Part shown: in pieces, positions 39,837-47,401 of the stretch | Numbering within the stretch: position 1 is the first letter of the stretch | Layout of the letters: every line of letters starts with the position of its first letter | Virus record (IMG/VR): IMGVR_UViG_3300040751_000875 | Location: 1 to 64,000 of that record | Origin: a virus | Strand: one strand, 5' to 3' | Length of the DNA stretch: 64,000 bases | Program-made: the position numbers and the translations under genes | The notes under the pieces: model-generated | Told to the model about the DNA's origin: nothing | Seen by the model: only the letters and a program-made list of their open reading frames with translations | Database searches by the model: none

Positions 39837-39856
39837 ATTGAAAAGCGTGGTATAAT
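39828..39856 (+). promoter_or_regulatory. Sigma70-type promoter for the replication genes
   Basis: TTTACT (39828-39833), 17-base spacer, TATAAT (39851-39856). +1 near 39863; AAGGAG before ATG 39882. It starts inside the terminator tail. Confidence 0.7.
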
Positions 39857-39881
39857 ATACATATCACATTAAGGAGTAATT

Positions 39882-41057
39882 ATGGTTAGTAAAACATTAG
39901 AAAAGAAAAGAGTTCAAGGCAGGAAAAATCGTGTCACCATTGAAGATAAGTATTTAGGCCCAGAGCCATGGTGGGATGAAGATAATCCACCACCTACCGA
40001 TAAAAGCGGCCGAAGTATTGCTTGGTCAAAGGCCGCCCATTGGTACGGGTACTTTTTAAAGACTAAGGATTATGTACCCTTTATTATCCGTTATGCAGAA
40101 GAAGTCCACGGGTTCAATAACACCCAAATTGAAGCTATCAAGGCACTAAAAGATTACGAAATCATGCATCATTGTGGTGCAGTTGCACGTTTACATTTCC
40201 GTGGTTGGAATCATGAAGAGGAATTGCACCAACGATTACTTGAAGAATTAAATAAAAAGGTAGAGAAAGGTAAAGAGCTCTTAAAAGAAAAGAAAGAAAT
40301 TAAAAAGACTGCTCCGCCTGTTATCAGTCCTGCTCAAAGGGCATATATGAATATGATGGAAACCATTCATGCCGATTGGGATGAAATGGTAATTGATAGT
40401 TGGATGGATGGAAACTTTAATCCAGTCTTTAATGTATACGAATTGTGGAAGAAACACGGCCTGAAAGGTAATGTAATTAATGCCTTTAAGGAAAAAGTTC
40501 AAATGGAATATGATATAGTATCTGATGCTTATAACAATAATTGTGACCAGGCTGTAGAGGCATATTCTCATATCACAAGGCGTAGACAAAAGAAGATGTT
40601 GAATCTCATGGATAATATCTTTGCAGATCTTGATAAATTAAAAGACAGTTTCAAGGCTGTAAGAATGCCTAGAGCTAAGAAACCAAAGTCAACAGATGCC
40701 CAAGTTGCAAATCTAAAATACTTGCAAGAGGACATCGATTCAAAAGTAACCTCTATTAACCCTGTACTAATACCAGGCAAAGAACACTTACTTGTATATA
40801 ATGTAAAATACAAGTCACTTGCTCATTATGTCAGTACTGCTACTAAAGGGTTTGAGGTAAGAGGTACTACTCTTTATAACTTTGATGAAAAATTATCGAA
40901 GGGAGCAAAATTAAGAAAGCCAGAAGATGTATTACCTGAAGTGTTGAAACTCACGCCTAAACAAATTGATAAAAGAGTTTGGGATAAATTAACAACGAAG
41001 ATAGGTAGTCCAAACGGTCGAATAAACAAAGACTGTATACTACTTAGAGTAATATAA
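39882..41057 (+). CDS. Conserved T4-like marine phage protein upstream of gp33/gp59/gp32
   Basis: 391 aa. MVSKTLEKKRVQGRKNRVTI, then GPEPWWDEDNPPPTDKSG and IAWSKAAHWYGYFLKTKDY. Long helical middle with YELWKKHGLKGNV and ITRRRQKKMLNLMDN, and a C-terminal FEVRGTTLYNFDEKLS. No enzyme motif seen. From memory, a counterpart occurs near gp33/gp59/gp32 in cyanomyophages, which suggests a replication or transcription role. Function unknown. Confidence 0.72.
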   Translation: MVSKTLEKKRVQGRKNRVTIEDKYLGPEPWWDEDNPPPTDKSGRSIAWSKAAHWYGYFLKTKDYVPFIIRYAEEVHGFNNTQIEAIKALKDYEIMHHCGAVARLHFRGWNHEEELHQRLLEELNKKVEKGKELLKEKKEIKKTAPPVISPAQRAYMNMMETIHADWDEMVIDSWMDGNFNPVFNVYELWKKHGLKGNVINAFKEKVQMEYDIVSDAYNNNCDQAVEAYSHITRRRQKKMLNLMDNIFADLDKLKDSFKAVRMPRAKKPKSTDAQVANLKYLQEDIDSKVTSINPVLIPGKEHLLVYNVKYKSLAHYVSTATKGFEVRGTTLYNFDEKLSKGAKLRKPEDVLPEVLKLTPKQIDKRVWDKLTTKIGSPNGRINKDCILLRVI

Positions 41058-41064
41058 GGAAGGC

Positions 41065-41301
41065 ATGATTGAGCAAAAAATTATGACACGTAAACGATTC
41101 TCTACTGCGGTAGAGAATCTTGTTTCAGAAGGTAAGGGGTTGTCCTACATTGAGGCAGCTGCTTACTTAATAGAGCAAAGGGGAATGGACTTTAAAAGTC
41201 TTAACAGATTGTTGTCTGATTCCCTTAAACAAAAAATTGAGGCGGAAGCCAGTGATTTAAATTTACTAAGGACTAAACAGACAAATAAGTTACCACTATG
41301 A
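41065..41301 (+). CDS. 33: Late transcription coactivator gp33
   Basis: 78 aa. VSEGKGLSYIEAAAYLIEQR and LKQKIEAEASDLNLLR align with T4 gp33 (GMSYLEAT...EK-SEA-DENLL). In T4, gp33 links RNA polymerase to the sliding clamp for late transcription from TATAAATA promoters, several of which occur here. Shorter N-terminus than T4. ATGA overlap with gp59. Confidence 0.85.
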   Translation: MIEQKIMTRKRFSTAVENLVSEGKGLSYIEAAAYLIEQRGMDFKSLNRLLSDSLKQKIEAEASDLNLLRTKQTNKLPL

Positions 41302-41885
41302 TGGATCCCTTTGAATCTTATAAACTATATAATGCATTAAAACTTCATTTTGAAACAGATGGTTACGATGCCGTAAAATACAATTATAAATCAAACGTGA
41401 CACCCCAGTCATTCTTTAAAAGAAAGGATAAGTACTTCTTTGCAAAGTTGGCCAAGAAGTATAATGGGAATTTAAAGGACTTTTACATTTCACAATTCGT
41501 TAACACAGAATCATATGTTGGCGATATGATGGATGAAGAGGCAGAAAAGAACTATTTAAATTATAAAAGAATTCAAGAAAGCATACATCGTGTGTTTTCA
41601 ATTGATATAAATATACTAGGTGAACAAGAAAGGAAGTTTGATGAGCTCTTTAAGAGTTATCACGGACAACTACCCTTGGTCGTCAAGTTATGGCTTCAAG
41701 AGGAAATCAGTTTAGAAACTGTAGTGATTCTTGATTCCATATTGGGGTTTGTAGAACGTGAATCCGATAATATAACAGATACCATTATATGGCCTGATTT
41801 AAAACGGAGAATCAATAAATATAAACCCTTCGTAAATTATACGGAAGATAAATGCATGAAGTTGTTGACAAATGTGTTTGTTTGA
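41298..41885 (+). CDS. 59: Helicase loader gp59
   Basis: 195 aa. DPFESYKLYNALKLHFETDG is the conserved gp59 start, and FFKRKDKYFFAKLAKKY matches the N-terminal domain. A helical C-terminus follows. Loads the replicative helicase onto gp32-coated forks in T4. Placed between gp33 and gp32, a known T4-like arrangement. Confidence 0.9.
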   Translation: MMDPFESYKLYNALKLHFETDGYDAVKYNYKSNVTPQSFFKRKDKYFFAKLAKKYNGNLKDFYISQFVNTESYVGDMMDEEAEKNYLNYKRIQESIHRVFSIDINILGEQERKFDELFKSYHGQLPLVVKLWLQEEISLETVVILDSILGFVERESDNITDTIIWPDLKRRINKYKPFVNYTEDKCMKLLTNVFV

Positions 41886-41893
41886 TGTATAAT
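41865..41893 (+). promoter_or_regulatory. Strong sigma70-type promoter for gp32
   Basis: TTGACA (41865-41870), 17-base spacer, TATAAT (41888-41893), inside the last codons of gp59. +1 near 41900. Confidence 0.85.
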
Positions 41894-41905
41894 ATACATA
41901 TAATT

Positions 41906-41974
41906 ATGAATAAAGTGAAATACAACAGAAACGACTACACTAGAGTCGTAATACAACGCAATACGGAGAAATAA
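41906..41974 (+). CDS. Possible leader peptide in the gp32 5' region (22 aa)
   Basis: ATG about 6 bases after the predicted +1; reads MNKVKYNRNDYTRVVIQRNT then EK and TAA, ending one base before the gp32 ATG. A 6-bp hairpin, ACGACT (41931-41936) with AGTCGT (41944-41949), lies within it. It may simply be a non-coding regulatory leader; T4 gp32 represses its own translation through its leader RNA. Confidence 0.35.
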   Translation: MNKVKYNRNDYTRVVIQRNTEK

Positions 41975-41975
41975 A

Positions 41976-42872
41976 ATGTCATTTGCAAATCTAAAGAGCA
42001 CTCGAGGCTCGTCAATCGACAAACTCGTAAAGGCTGCGGAAGCAGTATCAACTAAAACAGAATCTAATTCCTATGGGGATGACAGATTTTGGAAACCTAC
42101 CAGAGATAAAGCAGGAAACGGTTATGCCGTAGTCAGATTCTTACCTGCCAAAGAGGGTGAAGACCTTCCTTGGGTAAGATATTGGGACCATGGTTTTAAA
42201 GGCCCTACTGGTCTATGGTATATCGAAAACTCTTTAACTTCTATTGGACAAGATGATCCAGTATCAGAGATGAACTCTGTTCTTTGGAACTCTGGTCGTG
42301 ATGAAGATAAAGCTATTGCAAGGGAGAGAAAAAGACGTTTACACTATGTAAGTAATGTTCTCGTTGTTTCTGACCCTAGTAATCCAGAAAACGAAGGAAA
42401 GGTATTCTTATACAAGTTTGGTAAGAAAATCTTTGATAAGATTATGGAGTCAATGCAACCTGCATTCGAAGACGAAGATCCTATCAATCCTTATGACTTC
42501 TGGGAAGGAGCGGAATTTAAAATTAAAATCCGCAAAGTAGAAGGTTGGGTAAACTATGATAAGTCAGAGTTTGCTACACAGTCTGCATTATATGATGGTG
42601 ATGAAGACAGATTAGAAGAAGTATACAATAAATTGTATTCACTTCAGGATTTCCTGGATCCTTCTAATTATAAATCATATGATGAATTGAAATCCAAAAT
42701 GAATAAAGTTTTGGGTATCGATGCAGGTGCTCCTTCTATGGAAATGCCAGAAATGAATGTGGTTGAAGAAACTCCAGTGGCAGCCGTGTCAACGCCTGTT
42801 ATGGAAGAACCAACTAGTGACGATGAGGATGATACATTATCATACTTTGCTAAACTGGCTAAAGAATCATAA
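41976..42872 (+). CDS. 32: Single-stranded DNA-binding protein gp32
   Basis: 298 aa. MSFANLKSTRGSSIDKLVKA resembles the LAST-type N-terminal cooperativity region. Core: GNGYAVVRFLPAKEG, PWVRYWDHGF and GLWYIENSLTSIGQDDPVSE. Acidic C-terminal tail ending DDEDDTLSYFAKLAKES recruits partner proteins. The zinc-binding cysteines of T4 gp32 are absent, as I recall for cyanophage gp32. GGAG in the leader overlaps the putative leader-peptide end. Confidence 0.93.
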   Translation: MSFANLKSTRGSSIDKLVKAAEAVSTKTESNSYGDDRFWKPTRDKAGNGYAVVRFLPAKEGEDLPWVRYWDHGFKGPTGLWYIENSLTSIGQDDPVSEMNSVLWNSGRDEDKAIARERKRRLHYVSNVLVVSDPSNPENEGKVFLYKFGKKIFDKIMESMQPAFEDEDPINPYDFWEGAEFKIKIRKVEGWVNYDKSEFATQSALYDGDEDRLEEVYNKLYSLQDFLDPSNYKSYDELKSKMNKVLGIDAGAPSMEMPEMNVVEETPVAAVSTPVMEEPTSDDEDDTLSYFAKLAKES

Positions 42873-42894
42873 TAATAATAATTAGTATTCTTTT

Positions 42895-42919
42895 GGGGGA
42901 CTTCGGTCCCCCTTTTTTT
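42895..42919 (+). terminator. Strong rho-independent terminator after gp32
   Basis: GGGGGAC, TTCG tetraloop, GTCCCCC, then seven T. UUCG-capped GC stem with U-tract: near-ideal terminator. It separates gp32 from the converging minus-strand genes; the reverse orientation lacks a T-tract. Confidence 0.95.
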
Positions 42920-44783
42920 ATCTAGTGGCGTTTGCCTCTCTAGTTTTATTAGGTTTGGGTGGATTCATAATAACGGTATCTCCACCTCTAGTTTGTGAAT
43001 TGTTTGTAGCAACTGATACGTTACTTGCAGCTTGTTGTCCACCGGCCATTCTAAGGTCTACATTTTCTGCTGATACATTCATTAGCCCTACTCCAGTAGT
43101 ATTTTGATTTGCATCTATTGATGTACCATCTGGGGTGTCCATATTTAACACACCCTTCAGCCTATTAATGTTCAATACCGCTTGTTCTACATCATCAGAA
43201 ATCTTTGCAAGACCTTCTACTTTAAAGTCATTGAACATGCCACCAATTTCTACTTTACCGCCCATAATGACGGTTTCTAAAATCTTGGAAGATGTGGCTA
43301 AATCTGTGGCAAACTTTTCGGCATCAAACTCGACACCACCAATACCATTAAATCGTTCTACCGAATCGGCAAATCTTTCAAATGCATCAACACCTTTATT
43401 AACGGTATCTGCATTCTCTCCTAAATGGATTGCAGATTCTATAGGGGATTTATTACCACTTAAAAAGTCCAGTGCTGTAGAGGCTGCATTGGCTAGAGAA
43501 CCTACGAATGAACCCCCACCAAATGCGGCAAGTCCTGCACCTAATGCTCCTAGTGCAAGTACTGTTTCATCAATCTTGTCTATATTTCCCAGACCACCTA
43601 TTGAAAGTAAAGTAGCAACTTCATTCTTAATTGATTCTCCACTCATCACTCCATCGCCGATTCCTGCAAAGAATGAACCAACGCCAAAGGCCGCAAGTCC
43701 AGTACCTAATGCAGTTAATGATCCTACTGCCTTAGTTACTCCTTCTCCTGTTGCATTTGGGTCTTCTGCAATAGAAAGTAAATGGCCAACTGTTTCACGT
43801 ATTGCCTCTCCCTGGCCTTCGTGTGAACCTTTTGCAAAGAATGCACCTACTCCGAATTTAAGTAATCCACCTGATAAGGCTCCTAAATCATCAGAAACTG
43901 CTTGACCTGATCCTAAATTAGGATCTTGTGATATAGAAAGTAGTGTTGCAACCGAGTCTTTTACCTCTTGTGCCTGAGTTGCACTTGCTGCATTTGCAAA
44001 GAATGATCCAATACCAAAGGCAACGAGTCCAGTTCCTATAGCGCCAAGAGTACCGAATACTCTTAAAGTATCTCCTTCTTTACCTGGCAATTGAGCAATA
44101 CTTAAATATGTGGCTACTGCCTTCTTAACTTCCTGTGCAGTGTCATCAGAAGCGGCCTTTGCAAAGAATGACCCTATTCCAAATGCAGCGAGGCCAATGC
44201 CTATTGCACCTAGTGTTCCCATTACTCTTAAGGCATCACCTTCTTCGCCTGGTAATCTAGAAATTTCTAATAGGTCTTTTACATTAGCAACAATCTTTTT
44301 GCCATCCATCTTTTCTAGTGTATCAAGTAAGAATGCACTAGAGGCAAATACTGCTGCTACACCTGCAGCTGCTGCACCAACTCCGATACCTGCACCACTA
44401 AGTAGTTTACCTACCCCGGCCATCTTACCACCGCCTGAGTCACCACCAGAAGATGAGCCACTATTTTCTGGTATACCAGAAGACCTCATGGCCTTTAATT
44501 CATCACGTATTTCTTCAAAGATACTGGCTCTTTCAGTGGCCTTTTCTTGGTCTGACAATTTATTTGCATTCATTGTCTCGAAGAAATTATCAAATCCTAT
44601 ATTAACCCTATCACTCATTTCCAAAGAGGCTTGTTGGATCTTTTTCATCTCCAATAAGTGTCTTCTTGTATTTCTACCATCACGCTCAATCTCGCTAGTC
44701 GCACGATTATTCTCGGTCATGAGTTCTACAAGTTTAGATAAACTTTGCTCTTCTTTATTCGGTGGTGTAGGATTATCTTTCAT
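42918..44783 (-). CDS. Repetitive hydrophobic tail tape-measure-like/structural protein
   Basis: 621 aa. N-terminal coiled coil (about 10-100), Ser/Gly linker, then an Ala/Gly hydrophobic run (VGAAAAGVAAVFASSAFLLD). Five tandem modules of about 45-60 residues follow, each with LLSI-like helix, GALG-x-GLAAFG-x-GSFFA. C-terminal part has beta-like segments. Repeats with periodic hydrophobic helices fit a tape measure or a central tail component; T4 gp29 similarity is not visible to me. End of a minus-strand baseplate/hub block. Adjacent to the strong terminator on the other strand. Confidence 0.55.
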   Translation of the reverse strand: MKDNPTPPNKEEQSLSKLVELMTENNRATSEIERDGRNTRRHLLEMKKIQQASLEMSDRVNIGFDNFFETMNANKLSDQEKATERASIFEEIRDELKAMRSSGIPENSGSSSGGDSGGGKMAGVGKLLSGAGIGVGAAAAGVAAVFASSAFLLDTLEKMDGKKIVANVKDLLEISRLPGEEGDALRVMGTLGAIGIGLAAFGIGSFFAKAASDDTAQEVKKAVATYLSIAQLPGKEGDTLRVFGTLGAIGTGLVAFGIGSFFANAASATQAQEVKDSVATLLSISQDPNLGSGQAVSDDLGALSGGLLKFGVGAFFAKGSHEGQGEAIRETVGHLLSIAEDPNATGEGVTKAVGSLTALGTGLAAFGVGSFFAGIGDGVMSGESIKNEVATLLSIGGLGNIDKIDETVLALGALGAGLAAFGGGSFVGSLANAASTALDFLSGNKSPIESAIHLGENADTVNKGVDAFERFADSVERFNGIGGVEFDAEKFATDLATSSKILETVIMGGKVEIGGMFNDFKVEGLAKISDDVEQAVLNINRLKGVLNMDTPDGTSIDANQNTTGVGLMNVSAENVDLRMAGGQQAASNVSVATNNSQTRGGDTVIMNPPKPNKTREANATR

Positions 44784-44786
44784 TTC

Positions 44787-44909
44787 TTATTCCTTATCTT
44801 TAAATCGGCTATCTATCCAACATTTTCCGTAGTATATAATACCTAACCAAACGGTAAGAACAATGCCATCAAAGTAACTTAGATTATTTAATTCTGCTAA
44901 ACCTTCCAT
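44787..44909 (-). CDS. Very small membrane protein (40 aa)
   Basis: ATG at 44909 overlaps the upstream HAD gene stop (TAATG). MEGLAELNNLSYFDG, transmembrane IVLTVWLGIIYYGKCWI, then SRFKDKE. No family known. Stops three bases before the tape-measure-like gene. Confidence 0.5.
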   Translation of the reverse strand: MEGLAELNNLSYFDGIVLTVWLGIIYYGKCWIDSRFKDKE

Positions 44910-45517
44910 TATTTTATCCTCTTTACATTACCATTTTTATCAGCCAAATAGGCAAACATTTCAACCTGTGGATATTTACTCTTTAAATCCAACAAAGCTT
45001 GTAAATTTTCTTTATGGTCATCAAACAATCTGACCCTTGCATATTCACCTGTATCTAAATACTTTTTAAACACTACTGTTTTATTTTGTGCGCTGTTTCC
45101 ACCACCAATATTACCAGCTCTCTCAACATAAACATTTTTCATTGGTATTCCATGTGATTCAAATGTTTTGATAAAGAGTTTTTTATCGTCCATGTCTGCT
45201 CTTGCAGTAACGATAATCACTTTACTACCTTTTGCTGTGGCATTTTTAATTATTGCCTTTGCTTTTGCAATCATTCTTGCGATTGGAGTTGCTGTTTGGT
45301 AGAATATTTTGGCTGATTTAAATTCACCAAAATCATATTCCTCTTGGTTACTTAATTTATAATCATTGAACTGTTGAGGAGTTAATGGTTTTGTTTTACC
45401 AGTAGTTTTGTTTTTAACCAATACACGAGCTTTTGATACAAACATAGTATCATCAATATCAAAGATTGTTAAACCTTTGCCTGCAGCTTCTATAATGTAT
45501 TGTTTAAAACTTTGCAT
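44909..45517 (-). CDS. HAD-family phosphatase with capsid-targeting-like leader
   Basis: 202 aa. N-terminus MQSFKQYIIEAAG carries an IIE/A site after Glu10, exactly as in T4 IPIII. Catalytic FDIDDTMF gives Asp20 and Asp22; motif II VIIVTARAD; VRLFDDHKENL is motif III/IV. The phosphatase set is intact. Could be a 3'-end or nucleotide phosphatase delivered with the DNA. It lies in a structural gene block rather than in the main leader cluster. One-base overlaps with both neighbours. Confidence 0.8.
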   Translation of the reverse strand: MQSFKQYIIEAAGKGLTIFDIDDTMFVSKARVLVKNKTTGKTKPLTPQQFNDYKLSNQEEYDFGEFKSAKIFYQTATPIARMIAKAKAIIKNATAKGSKVIIVTARADMDDKKLFIKTFESHGIPMKNVYVERAGNIGGGNSAQNKTVVFKKYLDTGEYARVRLFDDHKENLQALLDLKSKYPQVEMFAYLADKNGNVKRIK

Positions 45518-45843
45518 TATTTCTTACTCGAAAATGCCTGTGAACCAAAGAATGCGGCCACAATACCTGCAACGGCTACAAAATAAGTTGCCGCCATATC
45601 TCCTAGTATATTACTTGCTTGTTCAAGTCCTGCCAATACTGCGATAACAACTGCAAATGGATATAATAACATCCCACCTAGGGCAAACCATGCCATTTTA
45701 CGTTGTGCATCTCGCATTGCATCTGCATCTTCGAGTTCTTTTCTTTTGAACTCCATATACATTTCTTGTTCTTTACGAGAAACTTTGCCGTCACCATTTG
45801 TATCAGCTGGATGATGACCACTTGCCTTAATTTCTTCTTCCAT
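45517..45843 (-). CDS. EF-hand protein with two membrane helices
   Basis: 108 aa. DTNGDGKVSRKE at 14-25 is a canonical EF-hand calcium loop. A charged helix and two transmembrane segments follow, at about 50-70 (FALGGMLLYPFAVVIAVLAG) and 83-101 (MAATYFVAVAGIVAAFFG). Similar small membrane proteins exist in marine phages. Could be a calcium-sensing holin or tail-associated protein. Adjacent to the frameshift product of gp26. Confidence 0.7.
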   Translation of the reverse strand: MEEEIKASGHHPADTNGDGKVSRKEQEMYMEFKRKELEDADAMRDAQRKMAWFALGGMLLYPFAVVIAVLAGLEQASNILGDMAATYFVAVAGIVAAFFGSQAFSSKK

Positions 45844-46040
45844 TACATACCTCTATAACCCGTTTTGGATTTATGTTTTAAATTTTCTTCCTCTATATGT
45901 TGTTTTAAAAGGGCAACATATATTTGCCTCTCCCATGGTATCATACCTTCTAATTCAGTCAACCTATATCCATGATGTTGCATTAATGCAAAATTAGTTT
46001 GGTAAAAATTTTCCAAACTTTCATGTGAGAGGCCTATGAA
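45843..46040 (-). CDS. Second frame of gp26, probably made by -1 frameshifting (G/GT-like)
   Basis: 65 residues in the -1 frame relative to gp26: FIGLSHESLENFYQTNFALM, EGMIPWERQIYVALLKQHIE. No SD or good start codon exists in this frame. It begins exactly where the T-run at the gp26 end allows a shift. LTELE-MIPWER-IYV-LL resembles the T part of tail-assembly chaperones. Product: a gp26 C-terminal extension replacing the last two residues. Confidence 0.65.
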   Translation of the reverse strand, partial: FIGLSHESLENFYQTNFALMQHHGYRLTELEGMIPWERQIYVALLKQHIEEENLKHKSKTGYRGM

Positions 46041-46753
46041 AAAAAACTATTCAGTCCTTTCAGTTCGACCTCATTCACTGTTTTACACTTATTACAAGTA
46101 AACTCAGTATAGTATGATACTGCTGGAGTATCTTGGAAGAATGCCTGAACCAACTTAAACTGTTCTGAACTTAGACTTTCAATGAATTCTTCCAAATCTT
46201 CTTTGGTTTCATTCTTTGCATCGAACACATTATCATCATCAAAGATAGAATCAATACACTCTATAATTAAATCCATAATTCCTTCAACAGAATTAAATTT
46301 TTCTGGATTAATTCTTCCAATTGTGTCAACAGATGGGTATTTCATTTTAATACCAACACCTTGTTTCTTATCAAGGATAATGGTATCACTCATTTCTTTT
46401 TCAGGTTTAGAGATAACCACATCATCTATGTTAACAGAAATAGGATTCATTGTTCCACATTCTTCTGTCTTGCATTTGATTTGGATATTCATTTCTTCTC
46501 CAACAGACTTTGCTCTTAGTTGTAAAAACAACATTTCGATATCAAAGACTGTTAAATTATCTAATGTATCCAATTCATAACAAGACTTGATGATATTTCT
46601 AACTGCTTGAGTTATCTGTTCGGGGTCATTCGACTCCAAGGCAATCATCAGTACCTTTTCTTCTTTTACCAAATATGGTCTCATATTTAATTTGGCTCCA
46701 GTAGAGGGTAATTCAACCGTATACCGAGGCACATTCATTTTTGGTAATGCCAT
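46034..46753 (-). CDS. 26: Baseplate hub subunit gp26
   Basis: 239 aa. MALPKMNVPRYTVELPSTGA, MRPYLVKEEKVLMIALES, VRNIIKSCYELDTLDNLTVF and a C-terminal FTCNKCKTVNEVELKGLNSF. CKTEECGTMNP and CNKCK could bind zinc. This matches gp26 of T4-like marine phages. The 3' end carries a slippery T-run feeding the next frame. Start is preceded by AGGAGAATATA. Confidence 0.8.
   Translation of the reverse strand: MALPKMNVPRYTVELPSTGAKLNMRPYLVKEEKVLMIALESNDPEQITQAVRNIIKSCYELDTLDNLTVFDIEMLFLQLRAKSVGEEMNIQIKCKTEECGTMNPISVNIDDVVISKPEKEMSDTIILDKKQGVGIKMKYPSVDTIGRINPEKFNSVEGIMDLIIECIDSIFDDDNVFDAKNETKEDLEEFIESLSSEQFKLVQAFFQDTPAVSYYTEFTCNKCKTVNEVELKGLNSFFS
46040..46046 (-). other. Putative -1 ribosomal frameshift site T TTT TTT
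   Basis: In gp26 frame the codons read AGT TTT TTT TCA TAG, so the heptamer fits X XXY YYZ in the right phase. Shifting -1 gives TTC ATA GGC and an open frame of 65 codons to 45843. The stop is only one codon beyond the slip site, which would favour pausing. Confidence 0.65.
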
Positions 46754-46771
46754 TATATTCTCCTAATTATA

Positions 46772-47398
46772 TTATATTCCTAAAGCACCCAATGCACTTC
46801 TAAATCCAGATAGGGTAGAAGATAGTGGGCCTTCGGGAACGTAGTTATCGTAACTAAATGTTACAGTCATTTTCTGGGCAGCATTTTCACTATTGTTGTC
46901 CAGAGTAATTCCAGCCACAGTAGTAGGAAAGGCATTCTCTAACCTTACTCCATAAACTGGAATGTTCTTTGAATTCAGTTGCTGTATTACAACATCTGAA
47001 GTAAATTCTGTTTTATATTTTGCGTGATACTTATCCGTATCAAAAACTTGTTCTAACCAATTATCAAATAATGTTTTCATATAATAATCATTGGTTAGTA
47101 AAAACGTGCACTGTACATCCTCATTGATAAATGTATATGGAATCTTTACTGCCTGTTTTTCTGCAATGTAATCTAGGGTCGTAACATTACGACCAGGGAT
47201 TGTTACGTTTTCACATAACATAGATATGTCTCTAGGATCATTAACTAAAGATTTAAGGCCGCCACCTGATGTCAACGCGCCAATGATATTTCCACCTAAC
47301 AAAGATCCTTGTGGAGGAGTAAAGATAATTTGGAATCTATTTGGCTTTGCAAGACCACCACGTTTACCTATAGTACTTTTTAATTTATCAATCGACAT
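46772..47398 (-). CDS. Tail-tube-fold baseplate protein (gp54/gp19-like)
   Basis: 208 aa. NRFQIIFTPPQ, ISMLCENVTIPGRNVTTLDY, QAVKIPYTFI, and VRLENAFPTTVAGITLD with MTVTFSYDNYVP. These are the beta-barrel tail-tube signature shared by gp19 and gp54. Position among hub genes favours gp54 (tube initiator) over the major tube protein. Exact paralogue uncertain. Confidence 0.65.
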   Translation of the reverse strand: MSIDKLKSTIGKRGGLAKPNRFQIIFTPPQGSLLGGNIIGALTSGGGLKSLVNDPRDISMLCENVTIPGRNVTTLDYIAEKQAVKIPYTFINEDVQCTFLLTNDYYMKTLFDNWLEQVFDTDKYHAKYKTEFTSDVVIQQLNSKNIPVYGVRLENAFPTTVAGITLDNNSENAAQKMTVTFSYDNYVPEGPLSSTLSGFRSALGALGI

Positions 47399-47401
47399 AC
47401 G

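Noticed and set aside
43135-43905. Long open frame on the plus strand opposite the tape-measure-like gene (also 44110-44832)
   Set aside because: Reverse-strand shadow of an Ala/Gly/Ser-rich repetitive gene; Pro/Ser-rich composition, no start signal, and the minus-strand repeats explain the openness.
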